Source of the DNA: UBA2336 sp964597075
GTDB lineage: Bacteria; Bacteroidota; Bacteroidia; Cytophagales; Cyclobacteriaceae
NCBI GenBank assembly: GCA_964597075.1
Contig: CAZQXC010000002.1
Span: forward strand, 1-64,000
Length of the DNA: 64,000 nt
Direction: 5' to 3'
This document shows, one piece after another, positions 17,119 through 25,393 of the stretch. Position 1 is the first letter of the stretch. Each line of letters opens with the position of its first letter. The notes under the pieces were generated by a model. The model was not told the DNA's origin. It saw only the letters and a program-made list of their open reading frames with translations, and made no database searches. Made by a program: the position numbers and the translations under genes.

Positions 17119-17658
17119 ATGCATCCCGATTCTAAAAAATCTTCTGATATATCGCTTAAGCGGAGTCATATTATCGGACAGATTATTGCGATGTTGGCTA
17201 CCCTGGGATTTATAAGTGCCGCTGTATATGTAACCATTAATCCGGATCCTCCGGGGAGTAACGTGATTTACGAAGGAACCGTACAGGAAATCGGACCAAC
17301 AGAAATACCTACGGACTCCAGGTTTGGTGGCTACAGAACGGTGTTATACTTGAAAATGACTGGCCTCGATGAAGTATTAGGAATACGTGAACCGGACTCT
17401 AAAGATCTGGATCAATACGCGGCACAGATTCGGCCAGGAGATAACATAAAAGTTCACTTTTGGTCAACTGGTGAGATAGGGAGTAATCTGAATTTTAGCC
17501 TTTATCAAATTGAGAAACAAGGCAAAATGATCATGGCTCCTCATGAGGGCGATAACACATTTATTATAATGTTCATGTATGGCATGGCAGGTTTATGCCT
17601 GTTGTTATTCATTTATCTGTTTTGGGATTATAAAAGGAAATTCAGTTCTCGTCCTTAA
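17119..17658 (+). CDS. Membrane protein with two TM helices and an exposed domain
   Basis: 179 residues. TM1 is at about 18-40 and TM2 at about 150-172, enclosing a roughly 105-residue domain rich in beta-strands (VIYEGTVQEIGPTEI; RTVLYLKMTGLDEVLGI; IRPGDNIKVHFW). The topology recalls DUF3592-type proteins, but this is not established. It starts 10 bases after the previous gene, so both are probably in one transcript. Confidence 0.6.
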   Translation: MHPDSKKSSDISLKRSHIIGQIIAMLATLGFISAAVYVTINPDPPGSNVIYEGTVQEIGPTEIPTDSRFGGYRTVLYLKMTGLDEVLGIREPDSKDLDQYAAQIRPGDNIKVHFWSTGEIGSNLNFSLYQIEKQGKMIMAPHEGDNTFIIMFMYGMAGLCLLLFIYLFWDYKRKFSSRP

Positions 17659-17710
17659 AAAAGTACAATAAATGTGTTGAATAATCAAATCGGAATTTAA
17701 CGCAACGTGC

Positions 17711-20137
17711 TCACCGTGCAGGTTTTGATTTTTTACCAGCTATAAAATAGCGGTTGTACTTCGCTAACAAAGCTGCCTCTTGCGTTGATAAGGTACGGTT
17801 CTCAGCGATGCGTTTTAATACGTTCCGCGCAAACCAGGTTCCATCATAACGACCGGGCATCGTATGAAATGCATTGAATTGACCCATCAGGTAAAGGGAT
17901 AGGCGAGGGGTGATCATTCCAGCCAAGCGGCTGTAATACCGTGATAGGAACATCATGGATTGTTGTGCGATTTCCGTTTGCCGATGATTACCCGGCTCAT
18001 GATACAGACTCAGGTAGTGCAAAGCCTTCAGGTGGTAATCCAGGTAAAGCTGGTTGACTTGATCCCGACAGATCCGTTTGTTTATCTTTTTCAGCAAAGC
18101 AATAAGCTTGTTCATTTCTTCCAACTGCACTTCCCGATCCTGAAAAAAATTAAGGGTAGGTTCCCAAGCCTCAACGTTATAGCGGGCCAGGGTGAATACA
18201 TCAAACTCATACACATTATCTGAGCTGATTACATGCTCACGAATACTGGGCTCGTTACTCAGAAAAAGTTTTTTTAAGTAAAACAACAGTGGACTGTATA
18301 CAGCCTCTCCAAAAGAGGGCAGGTATTTTCCGTCCGGATGACTTATGATTTTCGATTTACCAGTTTCTTCCGTCAGCTCATCCAGCCATTGATCGGTATA
18401 AGCATTTCCCGATTCCACTTTTGTGAGCACCAACTTCTCACACGGTACTTCACCAAACTGGGTCATGTATTGAAGAAAGGCAAGTTGATTGAGTTTAAAC
18501 CCTCTGAACCTCGGGCTATCCGGATAATCGAGCTTGCACAACGCCTCCAGTGAAAGCCAGCCGTTGCGAACATAATCAAATGTGTAGGTTTGAATATCCA
18601 CCAGCTGCCTGCGAAACTTCTCTACATGTTTGTGATGCACACCCGGCTGAACCAGTAAATCAATCAGGTTAGACTGCGCTACCAGAAATGAGTTGTTGAA
18701 TTTTCGTGTAGCGGCATAGTTATCCCATACCAATGAATCGCGATAGTTCTGCCGCTCGAATAAAATGATTTCGTGGTAAACCGAAAGTACGCGTACGAGT
18801 GAATTGTTTATCGCGTGGTCTATTATATCCGCATACTGCCCGGGTGTGATCTGCCCCGCTACCATAAGTTCAAACAAGTAAGCAATCATGCCCATTACCC
18901 GTGCTTCCACTTCGGCCGGTGGTATTCCCTGCGTGAAGCGGGGATCCAGTTGCCTTTCCCAGTAGGTGAAGTCGTGCTTAACCCGATCAAATAGTTCTTC
19001 ACCCTCCAGTTTTTTGGCCAATACCAGTTTCAGCGAAGCTTTGCGGTGCAGACTAAGGTAAGGCTCAACCTCCTGTAGCAACCGGGTATTCGTGTTCAGC
19101 AGTATACGCAGCGAATCGTTACTTAACGTATCCAGCGCACGATAAGGCGTTTCACGAATAGCCTGCCTGAACAAATCATAGCCATGCCGAACCACCAGGG
19201 TATCCGCTACGATCGGTTCGCTGTTATGCTGACGCAGTACCTCAAGCAGGATACGCGCGCGTTTTTGTTGCAGACGAAGATTATTTTCTTCCGTGCCTTC
19301 TACGGAGGAGTACCCTTCAATGATGGCCTGAAGAATACTGTAATTGTTTTCGCGCAGAAAGTCGATCACACGTTTCACACTTTCTGGTTTTGCTTCAGCG
19401 CTGTTCTTTTCAAAATAGAGTTCAAAGCTATGGCGCACAGCTTCCCGATCGGGCGCGCGATACGGAATGTAATTGAATTTACCGATACCGTATCCATTCA
19501 TCTTACGCAGTTCGTGAAAACGGTTGTAGGGTTCGCACGCGGCTGTCTCGAGTGCCGGTAACTGCGGGGCAAAGCCGGTGGGAAGTTTATCAGTTTGGTA
19601 GCGTGCTTTGCGGAACAACAAACCGCGCACCTGCAGGGTTACGGGTTCAGCAAGATGTTCGGGTAGGGTATACAGCGGTATCCAGTTGTGTTGGAAAAAG
19701 AAACCGCCACCGCCACCCGAGAAAAACCTTTCACGGTTGCGCGGGTAGAACTGCAGTAGTCTTTTTTTGCGCGATACATCGGTAAAGAAAAGGGTGTCGG
19801 CCTTCAGTTCATCCACCCAGGCATCGAGCGTGGGTTGCACAGTGGGCAAGAGTTGTTTTCGTTTGAAGCGATAGCGGCTCGTTCCTGTCTGCAGGGTAAA
19901 GCGTCTAAAGAACGGAGGCAGCTTGGTAAAATCGTTGGCCACCAGCCAGGTCGACTCCGGAGTGAGCCGCACTTGCACGCGCCCTTTGATGCGTTTGTTT
20001 TTCTTTTTTAAAGTGAGGTCGCGGTAGGTTACTGTAATCGAATCCTGCATGGGTTCGGGTTCCGCAAAGAACTGGGCTGCGGCAAGCAAGGGCCAAGTGA
20101 GTAGAAGCCATAACAGGTTGAGGCGCAGGACAGTCAT
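17711..20137 (-). CDS. Large exported protein with an OmpA-like stretch
   Basis: 808 residues. Signal peptide MTVLRLNLLWLLLTWPLLAAAQ. Residues about 245-330 resemble an OmpA/MotB peptidoglycan-binding fold: FELYFEKNSAEAKPESVKRVIDFL, then IIEGYSSVEGTEENNLRLQQKRA, close to the OmpA pattern GHTDxxGxxxxNxxLSxxRA. The rest is helical, rich in aromatic and basic residues and without recognised motifs (about 340-800). GC appears slightly higher than in the neighbours. It may tether to the cell wall. Function unknown; the following 20138-20234 holds no gene. Confidence 0.65.
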   Translation of the reverse strand: MTVLRLNLLWLLLTWPLLAAAQFFAEPEPMQDSITVTYRDLTLKKKNKRIKGRVQVRLTPESTWLVANDFTKLPPFFRRFTLQTGTSRYRFKRKQLLPTVQPTLDAWVDELKADTLFFTDVSRKKRLLQFYPRNRERFFSGGGGGFFFQHNWIPLYTLPEHLAEPVTLQVRGLLFRKARYQTDKLPTGFAPQLPALETAACEPYNRFHELRKMNGYGIGKFNYIPYRAPDREAVRHSFELYFEKNSAEAKPESVKRVIDFLRENNYSILQAIIEGYSSVEGTEENNLRLQQKRARILLEVLRQHNSEPIVADTLVVRHGYDLFRQAIRETPYRALDTLSNDSLRILLNTNTRLLQEVEPYLSLHRKASLKLVLAKKLEGEELFDRVKHDFTYWERQLDPRFTQGIPPAEVEARVMGMIAYLFELMVAGQITPGQYADIIDHAINNSLVRVLSVYHEIILFERQNYRDSLVWDNYAATRKFNNSFLVAQSNLIDLLVQPGVHHKHVEKFRRQLVDIQTYTFDYVRNGWLSLEALCKLDYPDSPRFRGFKLNQLAFLQYMTQFGEVPCEKLVLTKVESGNAYTDQWLDELTEETGKSKIISHPDGKYLPSFGEAVYSPLLFYLKKLFLSNEPSIREHVISSDNVYEFDVFTLARYNVEAWEPTLNFFQDREVQLEEMNKLIALLKKINKRICRDQVNQLYLDYHLKALHYLSLYHEPGNHRQTEIAQQSMMFLSRYYSRLAGMITPRLSLYLMGQFNAFHTMPGRYDGTWFARNVLKRIAENRTLSTQEAALLAKYNRYFIAGKKSKPAR

Positions 20138-20234
20138 AAGCGTATACCTTACACGCTAAATTGGTGAAAGTATTGTGACAAGTGGTGACGAAAATTGAGT
20201 AACCCAATTTTATTCAAGGAATCAATCAAATATT

Positions 20235-20367
20235 TTACTCATGCCTTATCGCCTCCACCGGATTTAATCGCGAAGCGCGTATGGCCGGGTAAGTGCCGAA
20301 AACAATTCCGACCAAAATGGATAGTGTGGTGATTACAAAGAATGCCTCGCCATAGGAGTTTTTCTCC
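20235..20367 (-). pseudogene. C-terminal remnant of a MacB/FtsX-type ABC permease
   Basis: On the minus strand about 42 codons read SYGEAFFVITTLSILVGIVF followed by GTYPAIRASRLNPVEAIRHE and a stop. This is the last TM helix and the signature tail (YPAxxAsrLNPvEAlR) of MacB-like permeases. Upstream the frame runs into unrelated repeat and toxin-antitoxin sequence, so most of the gene is gone. Confidence 0.75.
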
Positions 20368-20382
20368 ACATAAGATTTGGCG

Positions 20383-20822
20383 TGTAAATGCTTTGTTGGT
20401 GAAGAACACCAACAAAGGCTTAGAAGCTGGCCTACAAGCTTATTGACAAAGGGCACAAAGAAAAGTAAGCATCCTGGACAAAGCCGCAGAAGAGGTTGCC
20501 TATGTTGCTTATTTTATAGAATCGAAAGGGCTTCCTGAAACCGCTAAAAAAATTGTTAATGAATCTTTCTTGTTTTTTCACAAGCTCGGAGACAGCAGGA
20601 TAAAGCATAAACCTTGTAGCTTCACAGCATGGCGCGAGGAGGGCTGCCGATGTGTGAATTTCAGAAAAAAGTATGTTGTAGCGTATTTGGATACAGAGAT
20701 GGAGATAATCATTTGTGACTTTGCCCTTCAAAAGCTCTTACCTAGTTATCATCACTGCCTCCCCTTATAGTTTTTCTCCAACAGGGTTTGGTATGTAAAT
20801 GCTTTGTTGGTGAAGAACACCA
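20383..20822. repeat. 29-bp direct repeats flanking toxin-antitoxin copy 1
   Basis: Identical 29-base copies at 20383-20411 and 20794-20822 contain the core ctttgttggtgaagaacacc. Similarity extends to about 55 bp leftwards in each (shared tttttctcca). The left copy continues into a perfect 11-bp hairpin (ctttgttggtg, loop aagaa, caccaacaaag; 20391-20417). A 16/17 match in opposite orientation follows copy 2 at 23892-23908. Confidence 0.8.
20414..20770 (+). pseudogene. Toxin-antitoxin copy 1, decayed (ParE/RelE-like toxin without start codon)
   Basis: The sequence is about 90 percent identical by eye to the module at 23441-23817. Only the last 17 or so codons of the antitoxin remain, with an in-frame TAG (reads KLAYKLIDKGHKEK after it). 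The toxin frame is open from 20450 to 20770 but its ATG is changed to AGG at 20450-20452. The toxin C-terminus, absent in copy 2, is kept here (YVVAYLDTEMEIIICDFALQ). RelE/ParE toxins are ribosome-dependent RNases or gyrase poisons; this copy is probably not translated. Confidence 0.8.
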
Positions 20823-20896
20823 AAAGGCTGAGCATATTCAGGTATTTTGTCTAGCAGACTTTTCTCTACACTATTTGTTACAGAATACTGTGAAGT

Positions 20897-21961
20897 TTAC
20901 ATACTATACCAGGTGCCTTTACCGCTACCATGTTTCTGTATCAGGTTTGCTTTGAGTAATCGCTCCAGGTGTTTTTTAACGGTGTTCCTGTTCGCCTTGG
21001 TGAGGGTAACCAGCTCTCCAATAGTTGCCTTACCTCTCGACTTAACATGCGCCAGCATTTGAACAGATAAGGGTGGCAAGGAGGTTAGCAGTGATTGCTC
21101 TTGCTGAAGTTTGTATTCCAGTTGATTTTTTTGTTCATGTAAAGTGCGTAGGAAGAAGCGCAGCCACGGGTGCCAATCGGGGGCTGGTTTACGCAAGGTG
21201 CTTTGTGTTTGCCGCAAGGAGAGGTAGTATTGATTCTTACTTTGTTCGATTACGGCTTCCCATGAGCTATAGGGAACATAAACGTATCCGGCCTGTATCA
21301 TTAGCCAGGTAGTTAAAATCCTGGAAAGTCTCCCGTTACCATCCTGAAAAGGATGGATGGCCAGGAAGACAACATTGAATATGCCAATAATCAATAAGGG
21401 GTGTAATTCTTTCTCACGAATCGACTGCTCTAACCACACCATCAGGTCACGCATATGATGAGGTGTTTCAAAAGGCATGGAAGTTTCAAAAATTATCCCC
21501 AGACTTTTTCCGTCAGCATCAAACGCCTCTACGTGATTTGACGATGTTTTGTAGTTGCCCCGGTGCCAGTCATCTTTTTCACTGTAGTTGAGTAGATCGC
21601 GGTGAAACTGTTTGATGTAGTTTTCTGTAAAGGGTGTGGTAGCATAATGTACGAATAAGGCGTTCATCACATCCGCATAGCCGGCCACTTCTTGTTCATC
21701 TCGCGTTGCAAATGATTTGGTTTTGAGGTTAGCCAGCAATCGCTCAACCTGTTGGTCGGTTAACTGGCTTCCTTCAATACGCGTTGAAGATCCTATACTT
21801 TCAATGGTAGCTACACGTTTCAGGTTGCTTAATTGTTCCGGAGCTAATTGACCTAATGCACGCCATGCTCCTTTAAACTCATCAAGTTCTGCAATCAGTC
21901 TGAGGATATCAGGTGTGATTTTTAGTGAAGATATATCCGGTGTACCCATATATGTACCCAA
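20897..21961 (-). CDS. Fic-domain protein (probable AMP-transferase) with C-terminal winged helix
   Basis: 354 residues. Class II Fic architecture: an N-terminal inhibitory helix motif S-x-x-x-E-G in SSTRIEG (Ser59, Glu63, Gly64), the Fic catalytic motif HPFQDGNGRLSR (203-214) and a C-terminal HTH/winged helix (about 295-350; SRGKATIGELVTLTKANRNTVKKHL written in parts: SRGKATIGELV, TKANRNTVKKHL). Fic proteins transfer AMP or other nucleotide groups to protein hydroxyls. The inhibitory Glu contacts the motif and keeps the enzyme restrained. The gene stands alone, with no Doc/Phd-type antitoxin. The start could be ATG 21961 or 21949. Confidence 0.9.
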   Translation of the reverse strand: MGTYMGTPDISSLKITPDILRLIAELDEFKGAWRALGQLAPEQLSNLKRVATIESIGSSTRIEGSQLTDQQVERLLANLKTKSFATRDEQEVAGYADVMNALFVHYATTPFTENYIKQFHRDLLNYSEKDDWHRGNYKTSSNHVEAFDADGKSLGIIFETSMPFETPHHMRDLMVWLEQSIREKELHPLLIIGIFNVVFLAIHPFQDGNGRLSRILTTWLMIQAGYVYVPYSSWEAVIEQSKNQYYLSLRQTQSTLRKPAPDWHPWLRFFLRTLHEQKNQLEYKLQQEQSLLTSLPPLSVQMLAHVKSRGKATIGELVTLTKANRNTVKKHLERLLKANLIQKHGSGKGTWYSM

Positions 21962-22000
21962 ATATACCCAAAAAAGTATTTATTTAACCATAAATACCCA
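21943..22000 (-). promoter_or_regulatory. Phased TGGGTA repeats around the fic start
   Basis: On the minus strand TGGGTA occurs at 22000-21995, 21970-21965, 21960-21955 and 21948-21943, with a one-base variant at 21990-21985. Spacings of 10, 20, 10 and 12 bases put the copies on one face of the helix. They span the fic start codon and could bind a repressor, perhaps the HTH domain of Fic itself. That role is inferred. Confidence 0.45.
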
Positions 22001-22009
22001 TAAGTTAAG

Positions 22010-23239
22010 CTATTGATCTCTCCTCAAAAAAATAAAATCCCCGCCTTCATCACCCACCTGGCCAATGGGGCCATATTGGGGTACCTGGCCATTCGGACTG
22101 TTATTGATCACGGCAATTTTAAACGTGCCGAAAAGTTCTTCCGCTGAGATTAACGGCTTGTCGTTGTTGATAAGGTTTTTGTTGAGGTAGGTGATGAATA
22201 CACTTTTGTCGGGAACGGTTTTCAAGGCACCACTGGTCATGGCCTTACGACTGGGCAGCTTGTACATCTCCAACATGGCGCGGCTGTTGCCAAAGGATGC
22301 CGAACGCTCTTTGAAAATACCTCCGCTGAAACACGCATCGGTAATCAGCAACGTGTGTTTCGATTGAATGCCGCCAACGTAATCACGGATGGTGCTGTTG
22401 GAAAGCCATTGCGCTTTTGAAGTCATGGAAGCATCGGCAGGTAACCAGAAACCTTGTTTGAGGCGCTCATCCCAAATGCCGTGCCCGGCATAAAAAATGA
22501 GTACATGATCGCGTTCCGTAATTTTCTGCGCCAAGGCATCAAATGATTCAATGATTTGTGTACGCGAAGGATTGCTGAGCAACGTGATGTTTTCTGGTTC
22601 AAAGGTATAGAAGGTTTGCAGTACCTGTTTTAATTCACGCGCATCATTTACTGGGTTATCCAAATCCTGAATGGCGTTATCCTGGTATTGGTCCACGCCA
22701 ATAATCAGTGCGTAGTACTTCCGCTTGGTCAACTCATCATACAGGAGTTTGCCCTGTTCATCATCCGGATTGATGGGTTGCGTTTCTGCCGCGATCACTT
22801 CGGGTGTTACTGGCTTTACTTTTGCCACTTCAATTTTGCCCGAGGAAAAAGCCGGACAGGTTTTTAAGCCGATTTCACCGCGCCATTTACCGTGCAAAAT
22901 TTCCTGGCCGTTTTCATTGGCGTACGTGAGTTCGTTGATACCCAGGCATACGATGAAAATGGTTTTATATATGATCTCAATACCTCGTAGTTTGATATGC
23001 CCGTGTTTGGAAATGGAGCCGGTAAGTTTAATTCTCGTGGAATCTTTCCCGTTTTGCGTTTTGGTAAACACATAACCCTCTAACACCAATCCGCTTTGTG
23101 TTAAGGTATACTCCGTGATAAGCGGATCGCCCATGGGTACGTTCGTGGTGCCCTTCCAGGTGCCCGTTAAATCAGGCACTTGCGCGAGAACAGCGAAGCC
23201 AAAAAACAGGAACGGAATAAGAAAAACGCTTTTTTTCAT
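22010..23239 (-). CDS. Secreted caspase-like protease (peptidase C14 family)
   Basis: 409 residues. Signal peptide (about 1-19). Residues 22-130 form a small beta-rich domain beginning DLTGTWKG, resembling a lipocalin-like fold. Residues 174-400 are a caspase p20-like domain: YYALIIGVDQY, LIFYAGHGIWD with catalytic His253, and LLITDACFSGG with catalytic Cys303. Bacterial members (orthocaspases) usually cut after Lys or Arg. There is no type IX sorting tail, so it is probably periplasmic or surface-held. It lies 48 bases upstream of fic on the same strand. Confidence 0.88.
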   Translation of the reverse strand: MKKSVFLIPFLFFGFAVLAQVPDLTGTWKGTTNVPMGDPLITEYTLTQSGLVLEGYVFTKTQNGKDSTRIKLTGSISKHGHIKLRGIEIIYKTIFIVCLGINELTYANENGQEILHGKWRGEIGLKTCPAFSSGKIEVAKVKPVTPEVIAAETQPINPDDEQGKLLYDELTKRKYYALIIGVDQYQDNAIQDLDNPVNDARELKQVLQTFYTFEPENITLLSNPSRTQIIESFDALAQKITERDHVLIFYAGHGIWDERLKQGFWLPADASMTSKAQWLSNSTIRDYVGGIQSKHTLLITDACFSGGIFKERSASFGNSRAMLEMYKLPSRKAMTSGALKTVPDKSVFITYLNKNLINNDKPLISAEELFGTFKIAVINNSPNGQVPQYGPIGQVGDEGGDFIFLRRDQ

Positions 23240-23440
23240 GCGAGAGGGTTGAATGACTTAAAAAGCTTTGTGTTGAGTTGTTGAATATACGAAAAGAAGG
23301 TTTAGTAACCAGTCCTATTAGATATTAGTAATGTGATGTAGTGAGATACCAAAACAAGTATTTACCCCTTTCTTTGTTCAGTTATCCTCAGCGAGATAAG
23401 TTGAACACCTTCTTTCCATTTGAAGTATAATTCGGGAAAT

Positions 23441-23611
23441 ATGAACACGCTGGTTATTGACAAGAAAAAATATGTACTAGTAGCACAACGCGAGTACGAA
23501 AGACTTTTAGAAAAAGCCGTATCAAAAAAACAGGCAGCCCGAAAATTGAGCCTTGTTGAAGGCAAGAAACTGGCTTACAAGTTTATTGACAAATGGCACA
23601 AAGAAAAGTAA
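23441..23611 (+). CDS. Antitoxin-like small protein (toxin-antitoxin copy 2)
   Basis: 56 residues from ATG 23441: MNTLVIDKKKYVLVAQREYE, then a basic helical tail. An N-terminal beta segment and a charged helix fit a Phd/RelB-like antitoxin, but similarity to a named family is weak. It overlaps the toxin gene by 19 bases, the usual arrangement for such pairs. The partner toxin is truncated. Confidence 0.65.
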   Translation: MNTLVIDKKKYVLVAQREYERLLEKAVSKKQAARKLSLVEGKKLAYKFIDKWHKEK

Positions 23612-23817
23612 GCATCCTGGACAAAGCCGCTGAGGAGGTTGCCTATGTTGCTTATTTTATAGAATCGAAAGGGCTTCCTGCAACCGCTAAAAAATTTGTA
23701 AATGAAGCTTTCTCATTTTTCCAAAAGCTTGGAAACAGCAGGATGAAGCATAGACCTTGTAGCTTCACGGCATGGCGCGAGGAGGGCTACCGATGTGCGA
23801 ATTTCAGAAAAAAGTAG
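23593..23817 (+). pseudogene. Truncated ParE/RelE-like toxin (copy 2)
   Basis: 74 residues: VSILDKAAEEVAYVAYFIE, then KHRPCSFTAWREEGYR and FRKK before a stop. Compared with copy 1 (20450-20770), a 41-base deletion after FRKK removes the C-terminal strands and brings a TAG into frame at 23815. In this fold the lost part usually holds key residues, so activity is doubtful. The start codon and overlap with the antitoxin are intact. Confidence 0.75.
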
Positions 23818-23876
23818 TGACTTTGCCCTTCAAAAACTCCTTACCTAGTTATCACCCCTGCCTCCTGTGTAACTTG

Positions 23877-23908
23877 CCTGTCGGCTGACAGGTTCTTCGC
23901 CAACAAAG
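23877..23908. repeat. Palindrome plus inverted copy of the island repeat core
   Basis: cctgtcggctgacagg (23877-23892, 6-bp stem, 4-base loop) is a short REP-like palindrome. It runs into gttcttcgccaacaaag (23892-23908), which matches at 16 of 17 bases the reverse complement of the repeat core flanking toxin-antitoxin copy 1. Confidence 0.65.
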
Positions 23909-23935
23909 ACAATATGCTTCTCCTTAATCGGCAGA

Positions 23936-24391
23936 TCATTTTGGCAAAGCCTGCCCCTGCATAACTTTGGTTCCTTGTCCGGACGCAACTTTCCATTCGT
24001 TTTTTATCTTAACACAAACCTCAATTCGTTGCACGGTTAAATTTTCCTTTTGACCATCGGGCCAAATACGAACCACACTTACTCTTCTGTTTACAATAGC
24101 CGTTGTATTGTAAATGCGAATGTTGGTTTTTTCAAGGGGCTCCGTTTTTAAATCGCTAAGCCCAACGCCTGGCCGGCAGTGAAACTTAATATAGTCTACC
24201 TTATCGAACCATTCTCCGGAAGGAATGGCTCCAATAAAATCTTCCGTAAGAAAATTTTTTAATTTCACAGAGTCTTTGTTAACCAATGCTTTCTCAAAAG
24301 AAATAATCAAGTTATAGATTCTTTCCTTTTCGGATTGTCCAAAGGCGCTGGTTACAATGAGAAGAAAAATGAGAATGACTGTGCTTTTCAT
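23936..24391 (-). CDS. Exported SnoaL/DUF4440-like protein
   Basis: About 151 residues from ATG 24391, giving the signal peptide MKSTVILIFLLIVTSAFG. The mature part (IYNLIISFEKALVNKDSVKL; FLTEDFIGAIPSGEW; NEWKVASGQGTKV) fits the NTF2-like cone fold of the DUF4440/SnoaL group, which includes many non-enzymatic ligand-binding proteins. An ATG at 24424 would overlap sdaA by 17 bases and spoil the signal. Role unknown. Confidence 0.65.
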   Translation of the reverse strand: MKSTVILIFLLIVTSAFGQSEKERIYNLIISFEKALVNKDSVKLKNFLTEDFIGAIPSGEWFDKVDYIKFHCRPGVGLSDLKTEPLEKTNIRIYNTTAIVNRRVSVVRIWPDGQKENLTVQRIEVCVKIKNEWKVASGQGTKVMQGQALPK

Positions 24392-24407
24392 TTTTTCGAT
24401 CAAATAA

Positions 24408-25313
24408 TTAGGAATTACTTTCATCCGGCAATACTTCTATGTCATGAATTAGTACCCGTTTTGCGATCGCTTGCCCTGTTTTTGTCGCAGCGAGTCCGCC
24501 CATAGCGGTCTCCTTATAACGAGTTTCCATGCTGGCGCCAATTTCGCCCATAGCTTCAATCACTTCATCAACAGGTATCACGCTGCTTACGTTGGCCAAC
24601 CCAATTTGTGCGGAACTAAACGCAATGGCTGCCGCACTCGCGTTGCGAACAATGCAGGGCACTTCTACAAGTCCCGCAACCGGGTCGCACACCAGTCCAA
24701 GCATACATTGAACAGTAATGGCTACGGCATTAAAAATCTGATCGGTGTTGCCGCCCAAGCAATACACAATGGCGGCTGAGCCCATGGCGGCAGCGGTTCC
24801 GGTTTCGGCCTGGCACCCACCTACGGCACCGGCAATACTGGCTTTCTGTTCCATGATCAGTGCCACACCGGCAGCGAGCAACATGGCTTCAATAATTTTT
24901 TTGTCGTCAACGTGGTGAATTTCCTGAAGCGTGTACAACACGCCCGGCATAATACCACTGGCACCTGCGGTTGGTGCAGCCACCACACGGCCCATGCAGG
25001 AGTTTACTTCTTTTGCCGCTAAGGCACGTGAAATCAGATTTTGAAATTCTTTCGATAAAACCGGTAACGGATAGTTGTATACTTTTTTTGCTCCGTTGCT
25101 AACCATTCCCGAGCGTGAAGTCATATCCTCGGTGAGGCCGGTAACTACGGCTTCCTTCATCACTGTCCACGCTTTTGTCAGGCCGTCATTAATTTCCTGA
25201 TCAGTACGGTTCTTCTGACTTTTCTCGTAGTCTATTACTACCTGCACCAGGGAGATGTTTTTTTCTTCCGCGTACTTTTTCCAGTTTTCAAACGAATCAA
25301 AAAAGAAGGCCAT
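24408..25313 (-). CDS. sdaAA: L-serine dehydratase, iron-sulfur type, alpha subunit
   Basis: 301 residues. Matches the alpha subunit of [4Fe-4S] L-serine ammonia-lyase: NSCMGRVVAAPTAGASGIMP, GGCQAETGTAAAMGSA and CDPVAGLVEVPC carry the conserved cysteines. It deaminates L-serine to pyruvate and ammonia in the cytoplasm. This is the stand-alone alpha form; the beta subunit gene is not adjacent or elsewhere in the window. It may feed pyruvate from glycine/serine catabolism. Confidence 0.93.
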   Translation of the reverse strand: MAFFFDSFENWKKYAEEKNISLVQVVIDYEKSQKNRTDQEINDGLTKAWTVMKEAVVTGLTEDMTSRSGMVSNGAKKVYNYPLPVLSKEFQNLISRALAAKEVNSCMGRVVAAPTAGASGIMPGVLYTLQEIHHVDDKKIIEAMLLAAGVALIMEQKASIAGAVGGCQAETGTAAAMGSAAIVYCLGGNTDQIFNAVAITVQCMLGLVCDPVAGLVEVPCIVRNASAAAIAFSSAQIGLANVSSVIPVDEVIEAMGEIGASMETRYKETAMGGLAATKTGQAIAKRVLIHDIEVLPDESNS

Positions 25314-25393
25314 AGGAATAGTGAATTAAGAATATTGAAAAAGAATCCTAGTCCGAAGGTACAAAGAAATGGCTCACAACTATTTCAAATAGC

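Noticed and set aside
20391..20417. Hairpin core considered as an integron attC site
   Set aside because: The ends do not have the GTTRRRY / RYYYAAC boxes and there is no integrase or cassette array nearby.
20138..23935. Fic, caspase-like protein and toxin-antitoxin remnants read as a new defence system
   Set aside because: The caspase protein has a signal peptide and would act outside the cytoplasm, and the toxin copies are broken. No sensor or nuclease gene is present. Shared location is not enough.
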